Shown one piece after another: positions 16,641 to 26,258 of a stretch of 64,000 nt of DNA. Below the pieces are notes generated by a model. That model saw only the letters and a program-made list of their open reading frames with translations, searched no databases and had not been told where the DNA came from. Position 1 is the first letter of the stretch, and every line of letters begins with the position of its first letter. Position numbers and translations under genes: made by a program. Source of the DNA: Streptomyces sp. NRRL S-455 (lineage in GTDB: Bacteria; Actinomycetota; Actinomycetes; Streptomycetales; Streptomycetaceae); assembly GCF_000717875.1 (NCBI RefSeq), contig NZ_JOCT01000016.1, forward strand, positions 84,768 to 148,767, given 5' to 3'.

Positions 16641-17927
16641 ATGGCTGTGCAGACTGCTGCAAGCACCACCGACACCACCGTAGACCTCGGCCCCGCCGCT
16701 GCCCTGAGCTGCCGCGAGTGCGGTCACCGCGTACCCCTCGGCCCGGTCTTCGCGTGCGAGGAGTGTTTCGGCCCGCTGGAGATCGCCTACGACTTCTCGG
16801 CCTACGACACCGACGAACTCCGCAAGCGCATCGAGGCGGGACCCGCCAGCATCTGGCGCTACGCGCCGCTGCTGCCCGTCCCGGCGGACGTGGCGACCAA
16901 GCCGAACATCAACCCCGGCTGGACCCAGCTCGTCAAGGCCGACAACCTCGCCCGTGAGCTCGGGGTCGACCCGGGCAAGCTCTTCGTCAAGGACGACTCC
17001 GGCAACCCGACGCACTCCTTCAAGGACCGGGTCGTCGCCCAGGCACTGGAGGCGGCGCGCGCCTTCGGCTTCACCACCCTCTCCTGCTCCTCCACCGGCA
17101 ACCTCGCCGGCGCGGTGGGTGCCGCGGCGGCCCGCGCCGGCTTCCGCTCCTGCGTGTTCATCCCGCACGACCTGGAGCAGGGCAAGGTCGTCATGGCCGC
17201 GGTCTACGGCGGCGAGCTCGTCGGCATCGAGGGCAACTACGACGACGTGAACCGCTTCTGCTCCGAGCTGATCGGCGACCCGGCGGGCGAGGGCTGGGGC
17301 TTCGTCAACGTCAACCTGCGGCCCTACTACGCCGAGGGTTCCAAGACCCTCGCGTACGAGATCTGCGAGCAGCTGGGCTGGCAGCTGCCGGACCAGCTGG
17401 TCGTGCCGATCGCCTCCGGCTCGCAGCTCACGAAGATCGACAAGGGTCTGCAGGAGCTGATCAAGCTCGGCCTGGTCGAGGACAAGCCGTACAAGATCTT
17501 CGGCGCGCAGGCCGAGGGCTGCTCGCCGGTGTCGACGGCGTTCAAGGCCGGGCACGACGTCGTCCGTCCGCAGAAGCCGGACACCATCGCCAAGTCGCTG
17601 GCGATCGGCAACCCGGCGGACGGGCCGTACGTGCTGGACATCGCGCGGCGTACGGGTGGTTTCGTGGAGGACGTGAACGACGAGCAGGTCGTTGACGCGA
17701 TCAAGGTCCTCGCCAGGACCGAGGGGATCTTCGCGGAGACCGCCGGTGGGGTGACCGTGGGTGTGACGCGGAAGTTGATCGAGAACGGGGTGCTGGACCC
17801 GACGAAGAGCACGGTCGTGCTCAACACGGGGGATGGTCTGAAGACGCTGGACGCGGTGGCGGGCACTGGTCTGACTGCGACCATTCGTCCCAACCTCGAC
17901 TCGTTCCGTGAGGCTGGGCTCGTCTGA
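16641..17927 (+). CDS. thrC: Threonine synthase (PLP-dependent)
   Basis: A 428-aa enzyme that converts O-phosphohomoserine to threonine. An N-terminal zinc-ribbon-like region has C24, C27, C39 and C42. The PLP lysine is K128 in THSFKDR, with the phosphate loop CSSTGNLAGAVGAAAARAG. The ATG at 16641 follows the riboswitch and its ribosome-binding site. In actinobacteria O-phosphohomoserine or homoserine is shared between threonine and methionine, so SAM control of thrC would balance that branch point. cysO lies about 100 bp downstream on the same strand, beyond a repeat. Confidence 0.95.
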   Translation: MAVQTAASTTDTTVDLGPAAALSCRECGHRVPLGPVFACEECFGPLEIAYDFSAYDTDELRKRIEAGPASIWRYAPLLPVPADVATKPNINPGWTQLVKADNLARELGVDPGKLFVKDDSGNPTHSFKDRVVAQALEAARAFGFTTLSCSSTGNLAGAVGAAAARAGFRSCVFIPHDLEQGKVVMAAVYGGELVGIEGNYDDVNRFCSELIGDPAGEGWGFVNVNLRPYYAEGSKTLAYEICEQLGWQLPDQLVVPIASGSQLTKIDKGLQELIKLGLVEDKPYKIFGAQAEGCSPVSTAFKAGHDVVRPQKPDTIAKSLAIGNPADGPYVLDIARRTGGFVEDVNDEQVVDAIKVLARTEGIFAETAGGVTVGVTRKLIENGVLDPTKSTVVLNTGDGLKTLDAVAGTGLTATIRPNLDSFREAGLV

Positions 17928-17936
17928 TCGTCTTTG

Positions 17937-17985
17937 GCTGCGGGCCGGTGGGGGCTGGTCGCGCAGTTCCCCGCGCCCCTGAGGG
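17937..17985. repeat. Interspersed repeat family A (short copy 3)
   Basis: GCTGCGGGCCGGTGGGGGCT, GGTCGCGCAG and CCCCGCGCCCCTGAGGG are shared with the copies at 2108 and 10275, but the central GGCGGAGCC block is missing. It can fold into a GC-rich hairpin between thrC and cysO and may reduce read-through. Confidence 0.6.
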
Positions 17986-18029
17986 TGCGCCCCAGCCGTA
18001 GCTTCAACAAAACCGGAGGTCATGTTCCG

Positions 18030-18305
18030 ATGAGCGTCACCGTTCGCATCCCCACCATCCTGCGTACCTACACCGGCGGTCAGGCCGAGGTGTCCGCCGA
18101 CGGCGCGACTCTCGGGGAGGTCATCGCCGACCTGGAGAAGAACCACACCGGGATCGCCGCCCGGGTGCTGGACGACCAGGGCAAGCTGCGCCGGTTCGTC
18201 AACGTGTACGTGAACGACGACGACGTGCGGTTCGAGCAGGGGCTGGAGACGGCGACGCCGGACGGTGCCGGCGTGTCGATCATCCCGGCCGTCGCCGGTG
18301 GCTGA
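18030..18305 (+). CDS. cysO: CysO/MoaD-type sulfur-carrier protein
   Basis: A 91-aa ubiquitin-fold sulfur carrier ending in the required Gly-Gly (PAVAGG). The sequence MSVTVRIPTILRTYTGGQ, LGEVIADLEKN, RFVNVYVNDDDVRF and SIIPAVAGG closely follows mycobacterial CysO, which is thiocarboxylated and donates sulfur to O-phosphoserine through CysM. CCGGAGG precedes the ATG at 18030. There is no mec or cysM neighbour; instead it follows the SAM-riboswitch-controlled thrC. Sulfur delivery for cysteine, or for homocysteine as in HcyS systems, are both possible. The gene ends before two hairpins. Confidence 0.88.
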   Translation: MSVTVRIPTILRTYTGGQAEVSADGATLGEVIADLEKNHTGIAARVLDDQGKLRRFVNVYVNDDDVRFEQGLETATPDGAGVSIIPAVAGG

Positions 18306-18324
18306 ACCGGTCGGCCGACCCGGT

Positions 18325-18350
18325 TGTTACCGTTGGTAACGACGGTAACA
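18325..18350. repeat. Hairpin with GTTACC/GGTAAC repeats after cysO
   Basis: TGTTACCGT (18325-18333) pairs with ACGGTAACA (18342-18350). Alternatively GTTACC (18326) pairs with GGTAAC (18335), so two mutually exclusive stems are possible. It lies 20 bp after the cysO stop and just ahead of a strong terminator. Confidence 0.5.
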
Positions 18351-18361
18351 GAGCGTTCATC

Positions 18362-18400
18362 GAATTGCCCCCTCCGTGAGAGAAGCGGAGGGGGCAATTC
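18362..18400. terminator. Strong terminator after cysO
   Basis: GAATTGCCCCCTCCG and CGGAGGGGGCAATTC form a perfect 15-bp stem with a 9-nt loop, followed by TGTGTG. It closes the thrC-cysO unit. Confidence 0.9.
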
Positions 18401-18572
18401 TGTGTGATTGAGCGCGGTACAGTTGGGGAACGCGCTCCCGGTCCACCGACCGAGAGCCCTTGATTCCTGCCGCGCGCCCGACAAGATGTAGCCAAAGTGT
18501 GCGGGTCTTTTGCGGCTTTTGTTTCCTTTGTGTGGCCCGACTTGACCCGAAGTCAGGCGAATCCTCCCCTTT

Positions 18573-18595
18573 TTCCGGACGTCGCACGTCCGGAA
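18573..18595. repeat. Perfect 10-bp palindrome in the leader of the cold-shock gene
   Basis: TTCCGGACGT-CGC-ACGTCCGGAA, preceded by CCCCTTTTT. It lies in the long intergenic stretch 18401-18752, which holds no protein gene that I can see. It could be an operator, or the terminator of an unannotated short RNA read in the reverse direction. Confidence 0.5.
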
Positions 18596-18614
18596 TTCTC
18601 GTCCGATTGACCTG

Positions 18615-18642
18615 TTGCAGACGGCAGTTGGACAGATACATT
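18615..18642 (+). promoter_or_regulatory. Candidate promoter of the cold-shock gene
   Basis: TTGCAG (18615-18620) and TACATT (18637-18642) are spaced 16 bp apart, about 110 bp before the csp ATG. This spacing would leave a leader of roughly 100 nt, as is common for cold-shock mRNAs. Motif match only. Confidence 0.4.
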
Positions 18643-18752
18643 CAGCCGCGGTCGACGCGTTCCGGCGCACGCCCCCAACCGTGGGGGGTGAGGTCTGACC
18701 CGGGTCCGCGAAGTGTGGATCTGTGCAAGGGCCAGTAATAGGGGAGTTAGGC

Positions 18753-18956
18753 ATGGCTCAGGGCACCGTCAAGTGGTTCAACGCGGAGAAGGGGTACGGC
18801 TTCATCGCGGTCGACGGTGGTGCGGATGTTTTCGTCCACTACAGCGCGATCCAGATGGACGGCTACCGCACCCTGGAGGAGGGCCAGCGGGTCGAGTTCG
18901 AGATCTCGCAGGGCCAGAAGGGGCCGCAGGCCGACATGGTTCGCGTCTCTGCCTGA
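18753..18956 (+). CDS. Cold-shock protein (CspA family)
   Basis: A 67-aa single cold-shock domain. RNA-binding motifs RNP1 (KGYGFIAV) and RNP2 (DVFVHYSAI) are intact after the usual [14 protein letters not shown] start. It is an RNA chaperone that melts mRNA structure. GGGGAG lies upstream of the ATG at 18753. The gene has a long leader with a palindrome and ends before a strong hairpin. It sits directly upstream of groEL2, but with its own terminator. Confidence 0.95.
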   Translation: MAQGTVKWFNAEKGYGFIAVDGGADVFVHYSAIQMDGYRTLEEGQRVEFEISQGQKGPQADMVRVSA

Positions 18957-18996
18957 ACGCGCACCACGACCAACGCTCAGGCGACCGGTCTTCTCA

Positions 18997-19030
18997 GAAG
19001 GGCTCGCACCCCCCGGGGTGCGGGCCCTTC
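18997..19030 (+). terminator. Terminator after the cold-shock gene
   Basis: GAAGGGCTCGCACCCC (18997-19012) pairs with GGGGTGCGGGCCCTTC (19015-19030), with one G-U pair. It lies 41 bp after the csp stop. Confidence 0.85.
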
Positions 19031-19100
19031 GGCCTGTTCGCAGGGGGCCCGGGGTGGTGTTCGCGGGTGGCTGACGCTCCCGCCCATACCCGGGAGGCGC

Positions 19101-19143
19101 TTGCACTCGCCATGCCCGAGTGCTAATCATTGCGTTAGCACTC
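19101..19143 (+). promoter_or_regulatory. CIRCE operator (HrcA) and promoter of groEL2
   Basis: Three half-sites in alternating orientation: TTGCACTC (19101-19108), nine bases, GAGTGCTAA (19118-19126), eight bases, TTAGCACTC (19135-19143). The first pair is the canonical CIRCE arrangement for HrcA. The second pair forms a further perfect inverted repeat. TTGCAC and TAATCA (19124) could be -35 and -10 with a 17-bp spacer, placing HrcA over the promoter. A leader of about 145 bp follows to the ATG. Confidence 0.88.
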
Positions 19144-19257
19144 TGAAGGTGAGAGTGACAACGTAAGGACCGGGTCGGTGAGGCCCGCAGGCCGGGTGGG
19201 AAGGAACCACGAGGCAAGCGAGCCGTCCGTCGCGGGCGCGGGCGCGGTCCGAAGTAA

Positions 19258-20910
<1,653 letters not shown>

Positions 20911-20937
20911 TCGACCCGGTCGATCAACGTCCTTGCC

Positions 20938-20977
20938 GAGGGCGGCACTTCCTGTTCCGACAGGGGGTGCCGCCCTC
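20938..20977 (+). terminator. Terminator after groEL2
   Basis: GAGGGCGGCAC (20938-20948) pairs perfectly with GTGCCGCCCTC (20967-20977). It begins 27 bp after the groEL2 stop. Confidence 0.88.
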
Positions 20978-21090
20978 CGGCGTGTGCGGGATCACAGCGA
21001 GGGCGGGATGCCCTGGGAGGAACGGGCTGTTGGAATGTGCGTCCTATGCGTATGCACATACTGACCGGTACCTCCTGAGGAGTCCTTCAC

Positions 21091-22218
21091 GTGACTGTCG
21101 CCGCCTCCGCCGCCTCCCGCGCCGCCGAAATCCTGTCCCGGCCCGTATCGCTGGGCGGTCTGACCGTCCCGAACCGGATCGTGATGGCTCCGATGACCCG
21201 CATGTTCTCCCCGGGCGGCGTCCCCGGCGAGGACGTGCTGTCGTACTACGCGCGCCGCGCCGCCGCCGGAGTCGGTCTGATCGTCACCGAGGGCACCTAC
21301 GTCGGCCACGACTCGGCCGGGCAGAGCGACCGCGTCCCCCGCTTCCACGGCGAGGAGCAGCTCGCGGGCTGGGCGAAGGTCGCCGAGGCGGTGCACGCCG
21401 CGGGCGGCACGATCGTGCCGCAGCTGTGGCACATCGGCATGGTCCGCAAGCAGGGCGAGCCGCCCGTCGCCGACGCCCCGGCCGTCGGCCCCTCCGGGCT
21501 GCGCATCGGCGCCGACGAGCCCACCGGCAAGGCCATGACCCAGGCCGACATCGACGCCGTGATCGGCGCCTTCGCCGAGGCCGCTGCCGCCGCCGAGCGC
21601 ATCGGCTTCGACGGCGTCGAACTCCACGGCGCCCACGGCTACCTGCTCGACCAGTTCCTGTGGGAGGGCACCAACCGCCGCACCGACGCCTACGGCGGCG
21701 ACCGGGTCGCCCGCGCCAAGTTCTCGGCGGAGATCGTCGCCGCCGTCCGCGAGACCGTCTCCCCGGACTTCCCCGTCATCTTCCGCTACTCCCAGTGGAA
21801 GCAGGAGGCCTACGATGCCCGCCTCGCCGAGACGCCCGAGGAGCTGGAGTCCATTCTGACCCCGCTCGCGGCGGCCGGCGTGGACGCCTTCCACGCCTCC
21901 ACCCGCCGCTACTGGGTCCCCGAGTTCGACGACTCCGACCTGAACCTGGCCGGCTGGACCAAGAAGCTCACCGGCAAGCCCGCCATCACCGTCGGCTCGG
22001 TCGGCCTGAACGGTGACTTCATCAAGGCCTTCCAGGGCCAGGGCGCCGAGGTCGGGGACCTCGACAACCTCCTGGACCGCTTCGAGCGGGACGAGTTCGA
22101 CATGGTCGCCGTCGGCCGGGCGCTGCTGCAGGACCCGCTGTGGGCGCAGAAGGTGCTCGACGGCCGCTTCGAGGACCTGGCGCCGTACGACCCGGCGGCG
22201 CTGAAGACCCTCAGCTGA
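21091..22218 (+). CDS. NADH:flavin oxidoreductase (Old Yellow Enzyme family)
   Basis: A 375-aa TIM-barrel flavoenzyme. FMN and substrate regions are seen in LGGLTVPNRIVMAPMTRMFS, GVGLIVTEGTYVG, PQLWHIGM and FDGVELHGAHGYLLDQFLWEGTNRRTDAYGG, followed by a C-terminal phosphate site (TVGSVGL, VAVGRALLQDP). Such enzymes reduce activated alkenes with NAD(P)H; the physiological substrate is unknown. The GTG at 21091 has TGAGGAG upstream. An esterase gene follows 87 bp later on the same strand. Confidence 0.9.
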   Translation: MTVAASAASRAAEILSRPVSLGGLTVPNRIVMAPMTRMFSPGGVPGEDVLSYYARRAAAGVGLIVTEGTYVGHDSAGQSDRVPRFHGEEQLAGWAKVAEAVHAAGGTIVPQLWHIGMVRKQGEPPVADAPAVGPSGLRIGADEPTGKAMTQADIDAVIGAFAEAAAAAERIGFDGVELHGAHGYLLDQFLWEGTNRRTDAYGGDRVARAKFSAEIVAAVRETVSPDFPVIFRYSQWKQEAYDARLAETPEELESILTPLAAAGVDAFHASTRRYWVPEFDDSDLNLAGWTKKLTGKPAITVGSVGLNGDFIKAFQGQGAEVGDLDNLLDRFERDEFDMVAVGRALLQDPLWAQKVLDGRFEDLAPYDPAALKTLS

Positions 22219-22305
22219 CCTCGGGTCTGTGACTCTGGATCTGCTCGCATCGGTCAAGGACACTGACCGGACGCCTGTTCACCGGCATCCCGTGAGGAGT
22301 TCCAG

Positions 22306-23862
22306 ATGACGACGACCGAGTTCAGCCCGCCGACGGGCGGGGCCTGCGAGGGACCCGCACCGGTGGTCCGAACGACCGCCGGTGCGGTCCGGGGCCGGAA
22401 CGAGGAGGGGCTCGCCGTCTTCCGTGGCATCCCGTTCGCCGCACCGCCGGTGGGCGAGGCCCGTTTCGCGGCCCCGCGCCCCGCCCCCGCCTGGGACGGC
22501 ATACGGGACGCGCACGCCTTCGGCCCGCCGCCCCCGCAGGACCTCGGCCTGATGGGCGGACCGGGCCTGATCGACGTGCCCCAGGGCGACGACTGGCTCA
22601 CGGTCAACGTCTGGACCCCCGACGCCGACCCGGCCGCCCGCCGCCCCGTGATGGTGTGGATCTACGGCGGCGCCTACAAGCTCGGCCACTCCGGCAGCCC
22701 CGGCTACGACGCCCGGCGCATAGCCGCCGACGGCGACCTCGTGGTCGTCACCCTCAACTACCGCGTCGGCATCGAGGGCTTCGCCCACATCGAGGGGGCG
22801 CCCGCCAACCGGGGACTGCTCGACCAGGTGGCCGCGCTGGAGTGGGTGCGGGACAACATCGAGGCGTTCGGCGGCGACCCCGGGCAGGTCACGGTCTTCG
22901 GCGAGTCGGCGGGCGCGGGCTCCATCGCCTCACTGCTCGCCATGCCGCGCACGGCCGGACTCTTCCGGCGGGCGATCGCACAGAGCGTGCCGGGGACGTT
23001 CTTCTCCGACGCACTGGCCCGGGACATCGGCACGGCCCTCGCCGCCGAGGTGGGGCTGCGGCCCACGGTCGCCGACCTGTCGACGATCGAGCCGCGCAGG
23101 CTTCCCACGGCGGGCGAGACGCTGAGCACGAAGATGCTCCAGTACCTCGACCGCTGGGGCCAAGTGGCACCGACCTCCACCCCGTTCTCGCCGGTGGTCG
23201 ACGGCGAGGTGCTGCCGACCACGCCGTGGCGGGCGCTCGCGGCCGGTTCGGCACGGGACGTCGACCTGCTGGTGGGCCACAACCGGGACGAGTACCGCCT
23301 CTTCATCGCCATGGCCGGTCAACTGGGCCAGATCCCCGAGGAGAAGGCGGCCTCGGCCCTGCGCCTCTTCGCTCCCGGCCCCGGCGGCGAACAGGCCTAC
23401 CGCACGGCCTTCCCCGAGGCCTCCCCGTCCGAGCTGTACGAGCGCGTCCAGACGGACTGGCTGTTCAGCATGCCCTCCCTGCACCTGGCGGAGGCGCAGC
23501 GCGCGGGCGGCGGACGCGCCCACCTCTACGAACTGACCTGGCCGGCCCCCGGGAACGGCGGTGCGCTGGGCGCCTGTCACGGCCTGGACATCCCCCTGCT
23601 CTTCGGCACGTTCGGGGCGGACCTCGGGGCGCTGCTGTTCGCGGGCGTCGAGCCGTCCGCCGAGGCCCAGGCGCTGTCGTCCCGTTTCCGCTCGTCCTGG
23701 ACGGCGTTCGCGCGGACCGGGGACCCGGGCTGGCCGGCGTATGACACCGCGGAGCGGCTGGTGCAGCTGATGGACGCGGAGCCGGTGGTCACGGCCTACC
23801 CGGAGGAGGCGTCGCGGCGGCTGTGGGAGGGGTACGACTTCCGCCCGCTGCCCCTGCTGTGA
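22306..23862 (+). CDS. Type-B carboxylesterase
   Basis: A 518-aa alpha/beta-hydrolase of the carboxylesterase/lipase type B family. The oxyanion-hole region is VWIYGGAYKLGHSG, and the nucleophile is Ser201 in FGESAGAGSI. The acid appears in the NRDEYRLF region, and His in GACHGLDIPLLFG. There is no signal peptide, so it acts in the cytosol. The ATG at 22306 follows GAGGAG. It ends 4 bp from the convergent gene at 23867, without a visible terminator. Confidence 0.88.
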   Translation: MTTTEFSPPTGGACEGPAPVVRTTAGAVRGRNEEGLAVFRGIPFAAPPVGEARFAAPRPAPAWDGIRDAHAFGPPPPQDLGLMGGPGLIDVPQGDDWLTVNVWTPDADPAARRPVMVWIYGGAYKLGHSGSPGYDARRIAADGDLVVVTLNYRVGIEGFAHIEGAPANRGLLDQVAALEWVRDNIEAFGGDPGQVTVFGESAGAGSIASLLAMPRTAGLFRRAIAQSVPGTFFSDALARDIGTALAAEVGLRPTVADLSTIEPRRLPTAGETLSTKMLQYLDRWGQVAPTSTPFSPVVDGEVLPTTPWRALAAGSARDVDLLVGHNRDEYRLFIAMAGQLGQIPEEKAASALRLFAPGPGGEQAYRTAFPEASPSELYERVQTDWLFSMPSLHLAEAQRAGGGRAHLYELTWPAPGNGGALGACHGLDIPLLFGTFGADLGALLFAGVEPSAEAQALSSRFRSSWTAFARTGDPGWPAYDTAERLVQLMDAEPVVTAYPEEASRRLWEGYDFRPLPLL

Positions 23863-23866
23863 CGGG

Positions 23867-24451
23867 CTAGAGGTTGCCCATCGGCTCGATGTCGACGCGC
23901 ACCGGCGTCCCCCACACCCGCAGCACCTCGTAGTCGGTGAACTCGTGCACCAGCCGGTACGCCATGGCGGCCCGGGGCGCACGCCGCTGGGCGGCGATGA
24001 ACAGCTCCGCCTCACGGCGGTCTCGGCGCGGGGTGCCGCACAGTTGCCACTCCTGGCCGTTCCACAGCTCCGGCAGCCAGCGCTGCTGGGGCTGGGGGCG
24101 GTCGCCGCGCACGCCGTAACGGGACTGCACGGGGTGTTCGGTGGGCTGCTGCGGATTCGGGGCGGGCCCGTTGAACTCGTCCCGGCGGGCGGCCCGGCGC
24201 CGCGTCTCGCAGAGCAGGCAGAGGTCGGGCGCCCCCTTGTCGACGGGGCCGTTCGGATGCTCGGGGCAGCGGGTCGTGGGCTTGGCGGCCGTGACGCTCT
24301 CCTCCAGCAGCTCCAGGGCCCGCCGCACGTCCGCCTTGACCTCGTGCAGTTTGGCGTCCGGGGTGTCGGCACCGAGGGCTTCCCCGTGCTCGCCGAGGAG
24401 ACGGAGGGCGCGGCCTAGGGCGGTGAGCTGGGCGTGGTTCATGGTGCTCAT
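23867..24451 (-). CDS. Conserved hypothetical protein with a Cys pair motif
   Basis: A 194-aa protein. The N-terminal region is helical (ALGRALRLLGEHGEAL... VKADVRRALELLEESV). A possible zinc-binding segment follows (CPEHPNGP ... DLCLLCETRRRAARRDEF, about residues 62-90). The C-terminal half is Trp/Arg-rich and looks like a compact domain (WNGQEWQLCGTPRRDRREAELF). No family is recognised. It starts 5 bp downstream of the Uma2 stop and belongs to the HTH-Uma2 operon. The ATG at 24451 is used; ATG 24442 is an alternative. Confidence 0.65.
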   Translation of the reverse strand: MSTMNHAQLTALGRALRLLGEHGEALGADTPDAKLHEVKADVRRALELLEESVTAAKPTTRCPEHPNGPVDKGAPDLCLLCETRRRAARRDEFNGPAPNPQQPTEHPVQSRYGVRGDRPQPQQRWLPELWNGQEWQLCGTPRRDRREAELFIAAQRRAPRAAMAYRLVHEFTDYEVLRVWGTPVRVDIEPMGNL

Positions 24452-24456
24452 TGTCG

Positions 24457-25137
24457 TCAGTCGGCGTAGTCCTTGAGCTTCTCGGTGTCCAGGGTGATGT
24501 TCACGGGGGAGGGGAGGTCGACGGTGGCGCCCCAGGGGTGGGGGGAGATCTGCTGGTAGCGGCCGTCCTTCGGCTCGCTGTAGACGGTGATGGTGTTGTT
24601 GTCACGGTCGATGAGGAGATACACGGGGATCTCGGCCTCCGCGTAGCCGATGGGCTTGTCGATGCGATCGCGTTGATCGGTGTCGCGGTCGTGGGAGGTG
24701 ATCTCGACGGCCATCAGGGCACCGTCGGGGTCGGACCACTCGCGGTCGCCCTTGAAGTGGTCCACTGGTGCCAGGAAGCCATCCGTTCGTGCCCGGCCCT
24801 TGCGGTAAGCCTCTGCCTTGACGCCCCGCTCTGGAGCGAGATCCAGGTCGGGTCGGTGCTGCATGCACTGGCGCAACAGCCACATGAAAATCGACGTGTG
24901 GTTGCCGTCCGGCATGGCTTTGACCTCTACCTTTCCATTGATGTACTCCAGCCGCACGGTCTCGGGGGCTGCCGCGGCAAGCTCCTCGAACTCGTCCACG
25001 TCGAGCGGGCCGTGCCGAATGCACAGCCGCCCGCCCAGGAACTCCAGCCTGTTCCGGATCTCCCTTGGGGCCCTGCGAACGAGCTCGTCGAAGTCCTCGA
25101 TGTCCATCTGCGGGCGGTCAGCGGTTTCTGGGGTCAT
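24457..25137 (-). CDS. Uma2-family (DUF820) putative restriction-fold endonuclease
   Basis: A 226-aa protein with the PD-(D/E)xK-like DUF820/Uma2 fold: LEYINGKVEVKAMPDGNHTSI, then DGFLAPVDHF, ALMAVEITSHDRDTDQRDRIDKPIGYAEAEIPVYLLID with the ExT-D-K signature, and a terminal SPVNITLDTEKL. The N-terminal 60 residues duplicate the leading motif: DIEDFDELVRRAPREIRNRLEFLGG resembles DVDEFEELAAAAPETVRLEYING. AGGAGG precedes the ATG at 25137. These proteins are very frequent in Streptomyces and their function is unsettled. Confidence 0.82.
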   Translation of the reverse strand: MTPETADRPQMDIEDFDELVRRAPREIRNRLEFLGGRLCIRHGPLDVDEFEELAAAAPETVRLEYINGKVEVKAMPDGNHTSIFMWLLRQCMQHRPDLDLAPERGVKAEAYRKGRARTDGFLAPVDHFKGDREWSDPDGALMAVEITSHDRDTDQRDRIDKPIGYAEAEIPVYLLIDRDNNTITVYSEPKDGRYQQISPHPWGATVDLPSPVNITLDTEKLKDYAD

Positions 25138-25196
25138 GGCGTCGCCTCCTTTCCTCCATCGTGCCCCCGGTTGGTGGCGTCGGACCGTAGGAGCCG

Positions 25197-26048
25197 TCAT
25201 GCGTGTGCCTTCTCTCGGCGTCGTTGGGACATCGCGGCGCGGATCTGGGCCGCGCGGTCGTGCACCGTGGGGGCGGACAGAGGTGCGGGGGGTTGCGCGG
25301 GAGCGCGTTCGCCCCGGCAGGCGCTGCAACGCCCCCCTGGCAGGGACTCCGGGCGCCCCGGCGCACCGCAGTTCGCGCACTCCAGTACGCGCAGGGGCGG
25401 ACGTGGGGCGGGTGAGGGAGGGAGTTTGCTGGTCAGGCGGTTGCGGACCAGGGCGGCGGGGTGATGGACGGGCGTCGGCAGGCCGGCCGTGAGCGCACGC
25501 AGGACGTCGTCCTCCGAGGCGCCCCGCTCGAACCAGTCCGACACCAGCGGGGCGAGCGTGGCGCAGTCGGTCTGGGAGAGGGACAGGACGGGGGCCGTGC
25601 GGCCGAGGGCGGCCAGGAGGATGTGGGCGCGGGAGCGGGTGGGACGCTGCTGCTGCTTCGGTACATCGCCGCGGGTGAAGGCGGCCCACCAGTCGTCGTC
25701 GCGCGCGGTACGGGACCACCACGAACGGGTGATCCAGCGGGAGCTGCCGTCGTCCGCCGCCAGGCACTCCCGGCCTCGTCGCAGGTGGCCTGCCTCCTGG
25801 AGGTGGTTGAGGGCCGTGCCGAGGGCGCACTGCCCGTACGGGAGGTGCTTGGCCAGCGTCTTCACGGAGATGTCGGCGCCGTCGGGGAGCCGGTCGAGGT
25901 AGGCGGCGATGGCGGCTTCGCGGCGTGGAAGCTGCGCGAAGTCGTCGTTGGTGCGGGGTAGTTGGTCGGGTGCGGAGCGCTTGCCGTAGCCCGGGTTCGC
26001 CATTGGGTGCGCGGACGGGGAGGCAGCACTAAGCTGGGACTCAGCCAT
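25197..26048 (-). CDS. Helix-turn-helix protein with C-terminal zinc ribbon
   Basis: A 283-aa protein. About residues 35-100 look like a winged helix domain (REAAIAAYLDRLPDGADISVKTLAKHLPYGQCALGTALNHLQEAGHLRRG). The middle is helical, followed near residue 220 by a four-Cys ribbon (CANCGAPGRPESLPGGRCSACRG) and a basic tail. Streptomyces carry many paralogs of unknown role; DNA binding is likely. It is the first gene of an operon with Uma2 (59 bp downstream) and the 194-aa protein. The ATG at 26048 is used, though an internal ATG (MANPGYGKR) is possible. Confidence 0.7.
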   Translation of the reverse strand: MAESQLSAASPSAHPMANPGYGKRSAPDQLPRTNDDFAQLPRREAAIAAYLDRLPDGADISVKTLAKHLPYGQCALGTALNHLQEAGHLRRGRECLAADDGSSRWITRSWWSRTARDDDWWAAFTRGDVPKQQQRPTRSRAHILLAALGRTAPVLSLSQTDCATLAPLVSDWFERGASEDDVLRALTAGLPTPVHHPAALVRNRLTSKLPPSPAPRPPLRVLECANCGAPGRPESLPGGRCSACRGERAPAQPPAPLSAPTVHDRAAQIRAAMSQRRREKAHA

Positions 26049-26082
26049 GGGATCGGTCTTTCAGCCGTCGATCACTTGGTTA

Positions 26083-26118
26083 AGCCCCCGCAGGTGTTGG
26101 TAGCACCTGGCGGGGGCT
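26083..26118. terminator. Terminator downstream of the XRE-DUF397 pair
   Basis: AGCCCCCGC (26083-26091) pairs with GCGGGGGCT (26110-26118), extended by AGGTG / CACCT. It lies about 140 bp beyond the DUF397 stop on the minus strand and upstream of the HTH gene at 26048. Confidence 0.75.
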
Positions 26119-26258
26119 GTTGCGTATGCGGGAACGCTAGAGGTTTGTCACCGTCTGTGGCAAGCCGAACGCGTCAAGTCAACACGCGGGGTGGGAGGGC
26201 GGGTTGAGGCCCACCACCCATTCCTTGAAAAGAGGGCTCGAAGCCCGGATCCCGAAGC

